Source of the DNA: Sinorhizobium psoraleae
Lineage (GTDB): Bacteria > Pseudomonadota > Alphaproteobacteria > Rhizobiales > Rhizobiaceae
Direction: 5' to 3'
DNA: 64,000 nt
NCBI RefSeq assembly: GCF_013283645.1
Contig: NZ_JABEKV010000004.1
Span: 372,001 to 436,000, forward strand
The notes under the pieces are model-generated. The model saw only the letters and a program-made list of their open reading frames with translations, was not told the origin of the DNA and did no database searches. Below, in pieces: positions 15,969-24,520 of this stretch. The position numbers were made by a program, and so were the translations under genes. Positions within the stretch are counted from its first letter, which is position 1; each line of letters starts with the position of its first letter.

Positions 15969-18900
15969 ATGCATCTGCTTCTCGCCCAGAAAGGCACGAT
16001 CGCCGATGGCAACGAGGCGATCGATCTCGGGCAAAGCCCGGCCGACGTCCTGTTCCTCTCGGCCGCCGACACCGAGCTTGCCTCGATTGCCGCGGCCTAC
16101 GGGCGGCGGACGAGGGCGAGAACGCTGCGCATCGCCAGCCTGATGAACCTGATGCATCCGATGTCGGTCGACACCTATGTCGACCGTACGGCGCGGCATG
16201 CGAAGCTCATCGTTGTCCGCCCGCTCGGCGGCGCCAGCTATTTCCGCTACGTGCTCGAGGCACTGCACGCGGCAGCGGTGATGGGCAAGTTCCAGATCGC
16301 GGTGCTTCCCGGCGATGACAAGCCGGATCCAGGCCTCGACCCGTTTTCGACGGTGTCGGCGGAGGACCGGGAGCGCCTCTGGGCCTATTTCACCGAAGGC
16401 GGCGCCGACAATGCCGGCCTCTTCCTCGACTATGCCGAAGCACTGATTGCCGGTTGCGAGAAGCCGCAGCCGGCAAGGCCGCTTTTGAAAGCGGGCATCT
16501 GGTGGCCGGGCGAAGGGGTGATCGGTGTCGAGCGGTGGCGCGCGATTGCGGGGTTGCCGGGAACACCCCCCTCTGTCCTGCCGGACATCTCCCCCACAAG
16601 GGGGGAGATTGACCCGCGGGCGGCCCCCGTTTCACCGACTAATGGGCGGCCCTCCAACCCAGTAGCCGCCGAAACGCAGGCGGTTACCTCCGTGGTCTCC
16701 CCCCTTGTGGGGGAGATGTCCGGCAGGACAGAGGGGGGTACAGCGACCACGACGGAGGGGAATAAGGAAGCCGAACCCACCGTCGCCATCTGCTTCTACC
16801 GCGCCCTCGTGCAAAGCGGCGAAACCAAGCCCGTCGAAGCCTTGATCGAGGCGCTTGCGGCCGAAGGCATGCGGGCGCTGCCGGTCTTCGTCTCGAGCCT
16901 CAAGGATCAGGTGTCGATCGGTACGCTGCAGGCGATCTTCGCTGAATCCGCTCCGGACGTGGTGATGAACGCCACCGGCTTTGCCGTCTCCGCGCCCGGT
17001 GCCGATCGTCAGCCGACGGTGCTCGAATCGACCGGCGCGCCAGTCCTGCAGGTGATCTTTTCCGGTTCCTCGCGCGCCGCCTGGGAGGCCTCGGCGCAGG
17101 GGCTGATGGCGCGTGATCTCGGCATGAACGTCGCCCTGCCGGAGGTGGACGGCCGCATTCTCTCCCGCGCCGTCTCGTTCAAGGCGGCGTCTGTCTACGA
17201 CCCGGCCGTGGAAGCGAACATCGTTGGGCACGAACCGCTTTTGGATCGCGTCCGCTTTGCCGCGCGGCTTGCCGCCAATTGGGCGCGGCTGCGCCGGGCA
17301 AAGCCCGAGGCACGCCGCATTGCCATCGTCATGGCCAATTACCCGAACCGCGACGGCCGCCTCGGCAACGGCGTCGGCCTCGATACGCCGGCCGGTACCA
17401 TTGAAGTGCTGAAGGCGATGGCCGCGGAAGGCTATCCGGTCGATGACCTTCCCCAGGACGGCGATGCGCTGATACGTTTCCTCATGGCTGGGCCGACCAA
17501 TGCGGCGAGCCGCGACCGCGAAATCCGCGAGGTCATTTCGCTCAATCAATACAAGGATTTTCTCGCCTCTCTTCCGAAGCAGATCCAGGACGAGGTGACG
17601 GCGCGCTGGGGCGAACCGGAAGCCGATCCCTTCTTTCTCGACGGCGCCTTCGCGCTGCCGCTCGCGCGCTTCGGCGACGTGCTTGTCGGCATCCAGCCGG
17701 CGCGCGGCTATAACATCGATCCGAAGGAAACCTATCATGCGCCGGACCTCGTGCCGCCGCACGGCTATCTCGCCTTTTATGCTTTCCTGCGACAGGTCGT
17801 CAAAGCCGACGCCATCATCCACATGGGCAAGCACGGCAATCTCGAATGGTTGCCGGGCAAGGCGCTGGCACTTTCGGAGAATTGCTATCCCGAGGCGGTG
17901 TTCGGCCCGACGCCGCATCTCTATCCCTTCATCGTCAACGATCCGGGCGAGGGTACGCAGGCGAAGCGCCGCACCAGCGCCGTCATCATAGATCATCTGA
18001 CACCACCTTTGACGCGGGCGGAGTCCTATGGGCCGCTGAAGGACCTGGAAGCGCTGGTCGACGAATATTACGAGGCGGCAGGCGGCGACCCGCGGCGGCT
18101 TCGGCTCCTGAGCCGACAGATCCTCGACCTCGTCCGCGACATCGGACTCGATCATGATGCCGGCATCGAAAAGGCCGACAGCGACGACAAAGCGCTGGAA
18201 AAGCTCGACGCCTATCTCTGCGACTTGAAGGAAATGCAGATCCGCGACGGGCTGCACATCTTCGGCGTCGCGCCGGAAGGGCGTTTGCTGACCGACCTCA
18301 CTGTGGCACTGGCGCGGGTGCCGCGCGGCTTGGGCGAGGGCGGTGACCAAAGCTTGCAGCGGGCGATCGCGGCGGATTTGGGATTGGGTGGTTCGGCGCG
18401 AATCCCCCCCTCTGTCCTGCCGGACATCTCCCCCACAAGGGGGGAGATCGGGGATGCGTCCGCTCTTACATCGGCGGCGCCGCAACGTGAGGCGAGCCCA
18501 CCGGCTCGGCAACGCGATGCAAGTCTCGTGGCCCGGTCACCCCAGGCGGGTCTGACGGCAGAAGGTGCAGTTGTTAGCGATAGCGTAGACCAACCGCGTA
18601 TTGGCGGCAGCGCCGGGGAACCGAACGGTCGCCACCTGCCAATCTCCCCCCTTGTGGGGGAGATGCCCGGCAGGGCAGAGGGGGGTGCGTCTCCACAGCC
18701 CCAACCTTTCGACCCCCTCGACTGCGTCATGTCCACCCCGTGGACTGGCCCGATGCCCGCGCTCCTCGCCTCTCTCTCGGATGCACCCTGGCGCACCGCC
18801 GGTGATACCGTCGAGCGTATCGAACTCCTCGCCGCGAAGCTGGTGTCCGGCGAGATCGCCTGTCCCGCTGACTGGCCAGCCACCCGTGCTGTCCTTGACG

Positions 18901-20258
18901 GGATCGACGCGCGACTGAAGCCCTCGATCGAGAATTCCGGTGAAGCGGAAATCAAAGGTCTGCTCACCGGGCTCGACGGCCGCTTCGTGGCACCCGGGCC
19001 GTCCGGCGCGCCGACGCGCGGCCGTCCGGACGTGCTGCCGACCGGCCGCAATTTCTATTCCGTCGACAGCCGCGCCGTACCGACGCCAGCGGCTTACGAG
19101 CTCGGCAAGAAATCTGCGGAATTGCTCATCCGCCGCTACCTCCAGGACCATGGTGAATGGCCGTCCTCATTCGGGCTCACTGCCTGGGGTACGTCCAACA
19201 TGCGCACCGGCGGCGACGACATCGCCCAGGCGCTGGCGCTGATCGGCGCAAAGCCGGTCTGGGACATGGCCTCGCGCCGCGTCACTGGCTACGAGATCGT
19301 ACCGCTGGCGGTGCTCGGTCGTCCGCGTGTCGATGTCACGCTCAGGATTTCCGGTTTCTTCCGCGACGCCTTCCCGGAGCAGATCGCACTGTTCGACAAG
19401 GCGATCCGCGCCGTTGGGGCCTTGGAAGAGGACGACGCCGACAACATGATCGCCGCGCGCATGCGTGCCGAGACGCGGCGACTCCAAGAGAAGGGCGTCG
19501 ATCCGAAGGAAGCGGCGCGACGCGCCTCCTATCGCGTCTTCGGCGCCAAGCCGGGTGCTTACGGGGCCGGCCTGCAGGCGATGATCGACGAGAAGGGCTG
19601 GGACAAGCGCTCCGATCTCGCCGATGCCTATCTCACCTGGGGTGGCTATGCTTATGGCGCCGGCGAGGACGGCAAAGCGGAGCGCGGGCTTTTCGAAGAG
19701 CGGCTGCGGTCGATCGAGGCCGTCATCCAGAACCAGGACAATCGCGAGCACGACCTGCTCGACAGCGACGACTATTACCAGTTCGAGGGCGGCATGAGTG
19801 CTGCGGCGGAGCACCTTAGCGGTCAGCGCCGGGCGATCTATCACAACGATCATTCGCGCCCGGAAAAGCCGGTGATCCGCTCGCTGGAAGAGGAGATCGG
19901 CCGCGTCGTGCGCGCCCGTGTTGTCAATCCGAAATGGATCGACGGCGTCATGCGTCACGGCTACAAGGGCGCATTCGAGATCGCCGCGACGGTCGATTAC
20001 ATGTTCGCTTTCGCCGCGACCACCGGCGCTGTACGCGACCACCATTTCGAGGCCGCCTACCGCGCCTTCATCGCCGACGAAAAGGTCCTTGCCTTCCTGC
20101 AGGAAAAGAACCCGGCTGCGCTTGCCGAGATGGCGGAGCGTTTCCTGGAAACGATCGATCGCGGCCTGTGGAATCCGCGCTCCAACTCGGCGCGCTTTGA
20201 ACTGAACAGCCTGTCCGCAGAGGCTGCCGCCCGTCGGCTGCGTACCGGAAACGAATAG
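15969..20258 (+). CDS. cobN: Cobaltochelatase large subunit CobN with two repeat-encoded insertions
   Basis: ATP-dependent cobaltochelatase subunit that inserts cobalt into hydrogenobyrinic acid a,c-diamide together with CobS and CobT (not in this window). The frame is intact across 1429 residues, whereas CobN is normally about 1275. The excess matches two insertions, at about residues 200-257 and 813-906. Each is bounded by inverted copies of a palindromic element that translates as PPSVLPDISPTRGEI on entry and SPLVGEMSGRTEGG (or a close variant) on exit. Outside them the Mg-chelatase H-type sequence is well kept (e.g. HMGKHGNLEWLPGK, TAWGTSNMRTGGDD). Whether the insertions are retained in the mature protein is unknown. 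Confidence 0.95.
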   Translation: MHLLLAQKGTIADGNEAIDLGQSPADVLFLSAADTELASIAAAYGRRTRARTLRIASLMNLMHPMSVDTYVDRTARHAKLIVVRPLGGASYFRYVLEALHAAAVMGKFQIAVLPGDDKPDPGLDPFSTVSAEDRERLWAYFTEGGADNAGLFLDYAEALIAGCEKPQPARPLLKAGIWWPGEGVIGVERWRAIAGLPGTPPSVLPDISPTRGEIDPRAAPVSPTNGRPSNPVAAETQAVTSVVSPLVGEMSGRTEGGTATTTEGNKEAEPTVAICFYRALVQSGETKPVEALIEALAAEGMRALPVFVSSLKDQVSIGTLQAIFAESAPDVVMNATGFAVSAPGADRQPTVLESTGAPVLQVIFSGSSRAAWEASAQGLMARDLGMNVALPEVDGRILSRAVSFKAASVYDPAVEANIVGHEPLLDRVRFAARLAANWARLRRAKPEARRIAIVMANYPNRDGRLGNGVGLDTPAGTIEVLKAMAAEGYPVDDLPQDGDALIRFLMAGPTNAASRDREIREVISLNQYKDFLASLPKQIQDEVTARWGEPEADPFFLDGAFALPLARFGDVLVGIQPARGYNIDPKETYHAPDLVPPHGYLAFYAFLRQVVKADAIIHMGKHGNLEWLPGKALALSENCYPEAVFGPTPHLYPFIVNDPGEGTQAKRRTSAVIIDHLTPPLTRAESYGPLKDLEALVDEYYEAAGGDPRRLRLLSRQILDLVRDIGLDHDAGIEKADSDDKALEKLDAYLCDLKEMQIRDGLHIFGVAPEGRLLTDLTVALARVPRGLGEGGDQSLQRAIAADLGLGGSARIPPSVLPDISPTRGEIGDASALTSAAPQREASPPARQRDASLVARSPQAGLTAEGAVVSDSVDQPRIGGSAGEPNGRHLPISPLVGEMPGRAEGGASPQPQPFDPLDCVMSTPWTGPMPALLASLSDAPWRTAGDTVERIELLAAKLVSGEIACPADWPATRAVLDGIDARLKPSIENSGEAEIKGLLTGLDGRFVAPGPSGAPTRGRPDVLPTGRNFYSVDSRAVPTPAAYELGKKSAELLIRRYLQDHGEWPSSFGLTAWGTSNMRTGGDDIAQALALIGAKPVWDMASRRVTGYEIVPLAVLGRPRVDVTLRISGFFRDAFPEQIALFDKAIRAVGALEEDDADNMIAARMRAETRRLQEKGVDPKEAARRASYRVFGAKPGAYGAGLQAMIDEKGWDKRSDLADAYLTWGGYAYGAGEDGKAERGLFEERLRSIEAVIQNQDNREHDLLDSDDYYQFEGGMSAAAEHLSGQRRAIYHNDHSRPEKPVIRSLEEEIGRVVRARVVNPKWIDGVMRHGYKGAFEIAATVDYMFAFAATTGAVRDHHFEAAYRAFIADEKVLAFLQEKNPAALAEMAERFLETIDRGLWNPRSNSARFELNSLSAEAAARRLRTGNE
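16566..16738. repeat. Inverted palindromic-element pair inside cobN, first insertion
   Basis: A 44-bp element (16566-16609, CCCCCCTCTGTCCTGCCGGA...) is followed by 87 bp of unique sequence and then its near-exact inverted copy (16697-16738). The arms could form a stem of about 42 bp in the cobN mRNA. Length 173 bp, in frame with the gene. Confidence 0.9.
18405..18685. repeat. Inverted palindromic-element pair inside cobN, second insertion
   Basis: The same element appears at 18405-18448 and inverted at 18643-18685, around about 194 bp of unrelated sequence. Two substitutions in the second arm change SGRTEGG to PGRAEGG. It is read in the same frame as the first insertion. Confidence 0.9.
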
Positions 20259-20270
20259 GGAGAGATCACG

Positions 20271-20915
20271 ATGAGCGACGAAACGGTAAATAGCGGCGAA
20301 GTTGCGCCGGAAAAGGACGAAGCCCGCCACGCCATGAAGATGGCGAAGAAGAAGACCGCGCGCGAGAAGATCATGGCGACGAAGACGGACGAAAAGGGTC
20401 TGATCATCGTCCACACCGGCAAGGGCAAGGGCAAATCGACCGCCGGATTCGGCATGATCTTCCGCCACATTGCCCACGGCATGCCCTGCGCCGTCGTGCA
20501 GTTCATCAAGGGCGCCATGCACACCGGCGAACGCGACCTGATCGAGAAGCATTTCGGTGATCTCTGCCAGTTCTACACGCTCGGCGAAGGCTTCACCTGG
20601 GAAACGCAGGATCGCGCCCGCGACGTGGCCATGGCTGAGAAGGCCTGGGAAAAGGCCAAGGAGCTGATCCGCGACGAGCGCAACTCCATGGTGCTGCTCG
20701 ATGAAATCAACATCGCGCTGCGTTATGATTACATCGACGTCGCCGAGGTCGTGCGCTTCCTCAAGGAAGAAAAGCCGCACATGACGCATGTGGTCCTGAC
20801 CGGCCGCAACGCCAAGGAGGACCTGATCGAGATTGCCGATCTGGCAACCGAGATGGAACTCGTCAAACATCCCTTCCGCTCCGGAATCAAGGCGCAGAAG
20901 GGCGTCGAATTCTGA
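20271..20915 (+). CDS. cobO: Cob(I)yrinic acid a,c-diamide adenosyltransferase
   Basis: 214-residue CobA/CobO/BtuR-type enzyme that adds the 5'-deoxyadenosyl group to reduced corrinoid using ATP. The P-loop is GKGKGKST at 50-57. LDEINIALRYDYID and VLTGRNA motifs match the family. It is preceded by a basic N-terminal extension and follows cobN by 12 bp. Its stop overlaps the ATG of the next gene. Confidence 0.95.
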   Translation: MSDETVNSGEVAPEKDEARHAMKMAKKKTAREKIMATKTDEKGLIIVHTGKGKGKSTAGFGMIFRHIAHGMPCAVVQFIKGAMHTGERDLIEKHFGDLCQFYTLGEGFTWETQDRARDVAMAEKAWEKAKELIRDERNSMVLLDEINIALRYDYIDVAEVVRFLKEEKPHMTHVVLTGRNAKEDLIEIADLATEMELVKHPFRSGIKAQKGVEF

Positions 20916-21340
20916 TGGCACAAAGCTGGCAGTTGTGGGCGTTGCTTTCAGCCGCGTTCGCGGCGCTCACTGCCATCTTCGCAAAGGTCGGTGTCGCGAA
21001 TGTCAATTCCGACTTCGCGACACTTGTCCGCACGGTCGTGATCCTCGTGGTGCTCGTCGGCATCGTCGCCGCGACCGGGCAATGGCAAAAGCCTGCGGAG
21101 ATTCCGGGGCGCACATGGTCGTTTCTCGCCCTTTCCGGCCTTGCCACCGGCGCCTCCTGGCTTGCTTATTTCCGCGCCCTGAAACTCGGCGATGCCGCTC
21201 GCGTCGCCCCGATCGACAAGCTCTCGATCGTCTTCGTCGCCATGTTCGGCGTACTTTTCCTCGGCGAGAAGCTCAACCTGATGAACTGGCTCGGCGTCGG
21301 CCTGATTGCCGCCGGCGCGTTGCTGCTCGCGGTATTCTAA
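20915..21340 (+). CDS. EamA-family half-size transporter in the cob operon
   Basis: 141 residues, one EamA/DMT repeat with about five membrane helices, so it must dimerise like other half-size members. The ATG shares its A with the cobO stop (TGATG), which puts it firmly in the riboswitch-controlled operon. The role is unknown; export or import of a pathway metabolite or metal is possible. Confidence 0.8.
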   Translation: MAQSWQLWALLSAAFAALTAIFAKVGVANVNSDFATLVRTVVILVVLVGIVAATGQWQKPAEIPGRTWSFLALSGLATGASWLAYFRALKLGDAARVAPIDKLSIVFVAMFGVLFLGEKLNLMNWLGVGLIAAGALLLAVF

Positions 21341-21423
21341 CGCCCCGCGCTTAATCAGACGCGAGCTGTATCACTTGGATTACTGTATGATTTTGGCCAT
21401 CCTCGCCACGGTTGGGACCGTCG

Positions 21424-22101
21424 TCACCCTCGTTCTGTTCCCGGGATCGGCCTCGACAGTCGCGGAATGAGCATAGGCACCCTGCTGGCATAATCGGGAT
21501 AATCGGAAAAGGTAGCCCGCAACACCCGTTCTTCATTGAACATTCGCCGGAATTGGAACGCGAAGTGGGCTGCGCCAACCACGAATGCCGCAAGCGACCA
21601 GTTGGCGATCAGAAAGCCCACTGCACTGACGGCTTCGGCGGCATAGAGCGGATGCCGAACGATCGCGTAGGGGCCGCCAGTGACCAATTCTCGCGCGGTC
21701 GCCATTATGGAAAATGAGCGACCGAGCCAAAACAGGCAGTAGATGGACAGCGCGAATCCGACTGCGACAAGAACAGTGGAAAAGAGCAGCAGACCTGGTC
21801 CGATCGAGCCCCCGGGTAAGACAGGGATGATCATGAGGATGAATGTGCCGGCGAGAGCACTTAGCCGCGGCTCTGCGCCTTCTGCATTTCGTCGCGACGG
21901 CAGGCGGATCAACGTAAGACACACGACCATACAAAGGAACAGCAGGCCCAGGGCGCGCGAAGTAAGAGCCAGCCCCCAATAATCGGTGGTCTCGCGATGG
22001 TTGATCATCACCATGATCGCCGCGCCCTGTCGGACGGCGAAGAAAAAGAAAACGACAATGATCAAACCCTTGCCGATCAGGTCTTCGAGCCTGTCGCTCA
22101 T
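21424..22101 (-). CDS. Isoprenylcysteine carboxyl methyltransferase-like membrane protein
   Basis: 225 residues with about six membrane helices. The C-terminal motif GGPYAIVRHPLYAAE plus a downstream EER/YPDYASRV segment is typical of the ICMT/phospholipid methyltransferase group that binds S-adenosylmethionine. The start overlaps the stop of the sterol desaturase-like gene (TGATG). The methyl acceptor is not predictable; a lipid is likely given the neighbour. Confidence 0.7.
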   Translation of the reverse strand: MSDRLEDLIGKGLIIVVFFFFAVRQGAAIMVMINHRETTDYWGLALTSRALGLLFLCMVVCLTLIRLPSRRNAEGAEPRLSALAGTFILMIIPVLPGGSIGPGLLLFSTVLVAVGFALSIYCLFWLGRSFSIMATARELVTGGPYAIVRHPLYAAEAVSAVGFLIANWSLAAFVVGAAHFAFQFRRMFNEERVLRATFSDYPDYASRVPMLIPRLSRPIPGTERG

Positions 22102-22913
22102 CAGCGTGCTTTCTCCGAGATTTGCGCCTCAGATGTCGATGCTCGGTGTGTTTGCATCTTGATCGGATAGGCGAGTTGCTGGTGATAAAGTGGCGGTACC
22201 GGCTCATCGGTGCCATAGGCAGTCGGCATTCGCGAGGGCATGTAGAGCGTGCCCGCCAACACGTCGATGAATGACAACTGCCCCGCGAAATTCTTGTCAA
22301 ATGCCTGGCGCTCGTTCGCATGGTGCCAGTGGTGGAACTGCGGCGAGGCGAACAGCCATTTCAACGGGCCGAGACTGATCCGCGTGTTTGAATGGATCAA
22401 CAGCGATTGCGCTTGGTAGAGGAGGGCATAGATCGCGACTGCGGAGCCCGAGAATCCAAGCGCAAATATCGGCAAAAGCGAGGCAGTCATCGTCGCGATC
22501 TGGTCTACCGGATGGACGCGATGTGCGGCAAGCCAGTCCATTTCCTCAATGCTGTGGTGGATCGCGTGGAACTTCCACAGCAAGGGAACGGCGTGGAAAG
22601 CTCGGTGCGCGAGGTAAAATCCCAAGTCGGCGATCAGGATCACCTCGATCGCCTGGAGCCAGATCGGTTGCGCTTGCACATAGGCCGGCAGGCCTTGTTC
22701 CGGAATCATCACCCGTATGGCGATCATCAGCGAGCCAACGACAAGGAGCAAACCGAGTTTGATCAGGATTCCGTTGAAGAACAGGTAGATCACGTCGTTG
22801 AGCCAGTGCCTGCGGAACACCTTCTGTTCCGGATGAAGCGGAAGCAGTCGCTCCAGAGGAATGAAAATCAGCGCGATGATCATGATCGACTTCAGGCCTA
22901 GCAATTCCATCAT
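22101..22913 (-). CDS. Sterol desaturase / fatty acid hydroxylase family protein
   Basis: 270-residue membrane di-iron enzyme. The three histidine clusters are present: HRAFH, HAIHH and HHWHH. Hydrophobic helices flank them. It probably hydroxylates or desaturates a lipid. It is translationally coupled to the methyltransferase-like gene and begins inside the stop region of a degenerate PAP2 fragment, suggesting a small lipid-modification operon. Confidence 0.8.
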   Translation of the reverse strand: MMELLGLKSIMIIALIFIPLERLLPLHPEQKVFRRHWLNDVIYLFFNGILIKLGLLLVVGSLMIAIRVMIPEQGLPAYVQAQPIWLQAIEVILIADLGFYLAHRAFHAVPLLWKFHAIHHSIEEMDWLAAHRVHPVDQIATMTASLLPIFALGFSGSAVAIYALLYQAQSLLIHSNTRISLGPLKWLFASPQFHHWHHANERQAFDKNFAGQLSFIDVLAGTLYMPSRMPTAYGTDEPVPPLYHQQLAYPIKMQTHRASTSEAQISEKAR

Positions 22914-23194
22914 CGCGGATGACCCGGAGCTTGTCTCAAGATGTGTGCAGAGAAAGAATTCGAGAACAGAAGAACCGCCGCGATAGATAGATAGGCGTCC
23001 ACGACGTGGTGCCAGCCGAAGTACGCTGAACTAGCGAGCATCAGTGCCGCAGAGGCGAGAAGCCCTGCGGTACGGCGTATGCGGAGGAGAAGGCGTATGC
23101 GGAGGAGAAAAAGCACGTCAGGGGTGGCGCCAGCCGCAGCAATGCTGGGCATCACACAACCCCCGGCAAAGTAGCTCGCCCCAGCCTCGGTCAT
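22910..23194 (-). pseudogene. Truncated PAP2-type phosphatase fragment
   Basis: About 94 residues resembling only the C-terminal half of a PAP2 phosphatase: an AGG-xx-MPS motif, then hydrophobic helices and GWHHVVDAY. The His expected after MPS is replaced (MPSIAAAG) and no N-terminal half exists upstream. An exact 18-bp tandem duplication (23074-23109) adds six residues (RIRLLL-type). The stop still overlaps the next ATG by 4 bp. It could be a decayed gene kept for translational coupling. Family assignment is by eye. Confidence 0.45.
23074..23109. repeat. Exact 18-bp tandem duplication
   Basis: GGCGTATGCGGAGGAGAA occurs twice in direct succession within the PAP2-like fragment. It is in frame, so it does not break the reading frame. 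Confidence 0.9.
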
Positions 23195-23314
23195 CGTTTT
23201 GAGTCCCCACTCGAAGGCAATAGAACCACGGCACGCGAATCGCGGCAAGCTCAGCCTTTCGGATTAGTTAACCGCTCGAGTGGTGGCGGAGGTCGGCGAG
23301 TCTGGAGGGCGACC

Positions 23315-24100
23315 TCACATGCCGAGCCAGATCCGTAGCGGATGCGCCGGGTCGGCGAGCAGCCGGATCGCCAGCGCGATCGAGGTGATGACGAGCAGCG
23401 GCTTGATGATCTTCGCGCCCTTCGCCATCGCGAAGCGCGAGCCGACCTGGGCGCCGAGGAACTGACCGGCGCCCATCGTCAGGCCGACCTTCCAGAGCAC
23501 CACGCCATAGGCAAGGAAAACGAAAAAGGCGCCGAGATTGGAGCCAAAGTTCAGGAACTTCGTGTGGGCGGTCGCTTTGATGATACCGAAGCCGCCGAGC
23601 GTGATGAAGCCGAGCATGAAGAAGGACCCGGTGCCGGGACCGAAGACGCCGTCATAAAAGCCGATGAGCGGTACGAAGGTGAGGGTGAAGGCGAACTTCG
23701 AGATACGGTGGTGCCTTTCGACCTCGCCGAAGTTGGGCTTGCAACCGAAATAGACGGCGATGGCAATGAGCAGAAAGGGCAGAACGGCCTTGAGCGCGTC
23801 GGCGGGAACGACCGTCGCGAGCAGCGCGCCGAGGACAGAGCCGAGCGCCGCCATTGCGGCCATCGGCAGCTGCTCCTTCAGGCTCACATGGCCATATCGC
23901 GCATAGGCGAGGCTGGCGGAACCCGAACCGAAGAGCGATTGCAGCTTGTTGGTGCCGAGCGTTTCGAGCGGCGGAATGCCCGCGATCAGCATGGCGGGAA
24001 TGGTGATCATCCCCCCGCCGCCGGCGATCGAATCGATGAATCCCGCAATGAAGGCGGCAGCGAAGAGGAAGAGCAGGATGTGAAGGGCGAGATCGTGCAC
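23315..24100 (-). CDS. TSUP-family (TauE/SafE) membrane permease
   Basis: 261 residues, about eight membrane helices. Starts with the family motif GFIDSIAGGGGMI and has the second repeat (GFYDGVFGPGTGSFF). Members export sulfite or sulfonate-derived anions or move other small ions. The start is GTG at 24100 unless a longer form is used. Divergent from cobE; no functional link to cobalamin is visible. Confidence 0.85.
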   Translation of the reverse strand: MHDLALHILLFLFAAAFIAGFIDSIAGGGGMITIPAMLIAGIPPLETLGTNKLQSLFGSGSASLAYARYGHVSLKEQLPMAAMAALGSVLGALLATVVPADALKAVLPFLLIAIAVYFGCKPNFGEVERHHRISKFAFTLTFVPLIGFYDGVFGPGTGSFFMLGFITLGGFGIIKATAHTKFLNFGSNLGAFFVFLAYGVVLWKVGLTMGAGQFLGAQVGSRFAMAKGAKIIKPLLVITSIALAIRLLADPAHPLRIWLGM

Positions 24101-24520
24101 GGAAAGCTCGGGAAGCGGAGTGGCAGCGGAGTTGTTTCCGCCTTGTGTCAGAGCTGGCGGGGAAATGCAAAGGGTGAGGGTGTCCGTCGGCTCAGGCAGA
24201 CGCAGAGTCTTCCGCGCCGATTACGACACGTGGATGGCGCAATCCGGTTTGACCGGCCGGATGGGCTCCGGTAAAAATGACAATCATGCGACGGCGTCCG
24301 TTTCGAGCGGACTGTAAGAGCGTCCGGTGCGGCCGACCCATGCAGGGGGCCCGATCCGGTGCTGTCCAGACCGGTGCGGGTATCTGCCCAGGCCGGCGCT
24401 TCGTATGGAACGCCGACCGCTGCATGCATTCCCGGATGGCTCGGGAAGCCGTGCAGCAAATCAAGGAGCAGCTTGCGTATCGAGGCGGATGCGCGGCGCT
24501 GCAGGGGAGCCGCACAGCAG
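24101..24520. other. 420-bp divergent spacer between TSUP gene and cobE
   Basis: No supported gene or recognisable RNA here. In particular I see no B12-box core, so the cobE-D operon does not appear to have its own cobalamin riboswitch. Confidence 0.4.

Noticed and set aside
16632..18512. Antisense frame across cobN including repeat-derived residues
   Set aside because: It is open partly because the repeat has no stops in any frame; no domain or start signal.
16566..18685. Frameshift or pseudogene status for cobN because of its excess length
   Set aside because: The frame is continuous and the conserved chelatase sequence resumes in frame after each insertion.
24101..24520. Cobalamin riboswitch in front of cobE
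   Set aside because: No B12-box core (CCGC-ACTGT or GCCAGGAGACC) is present.
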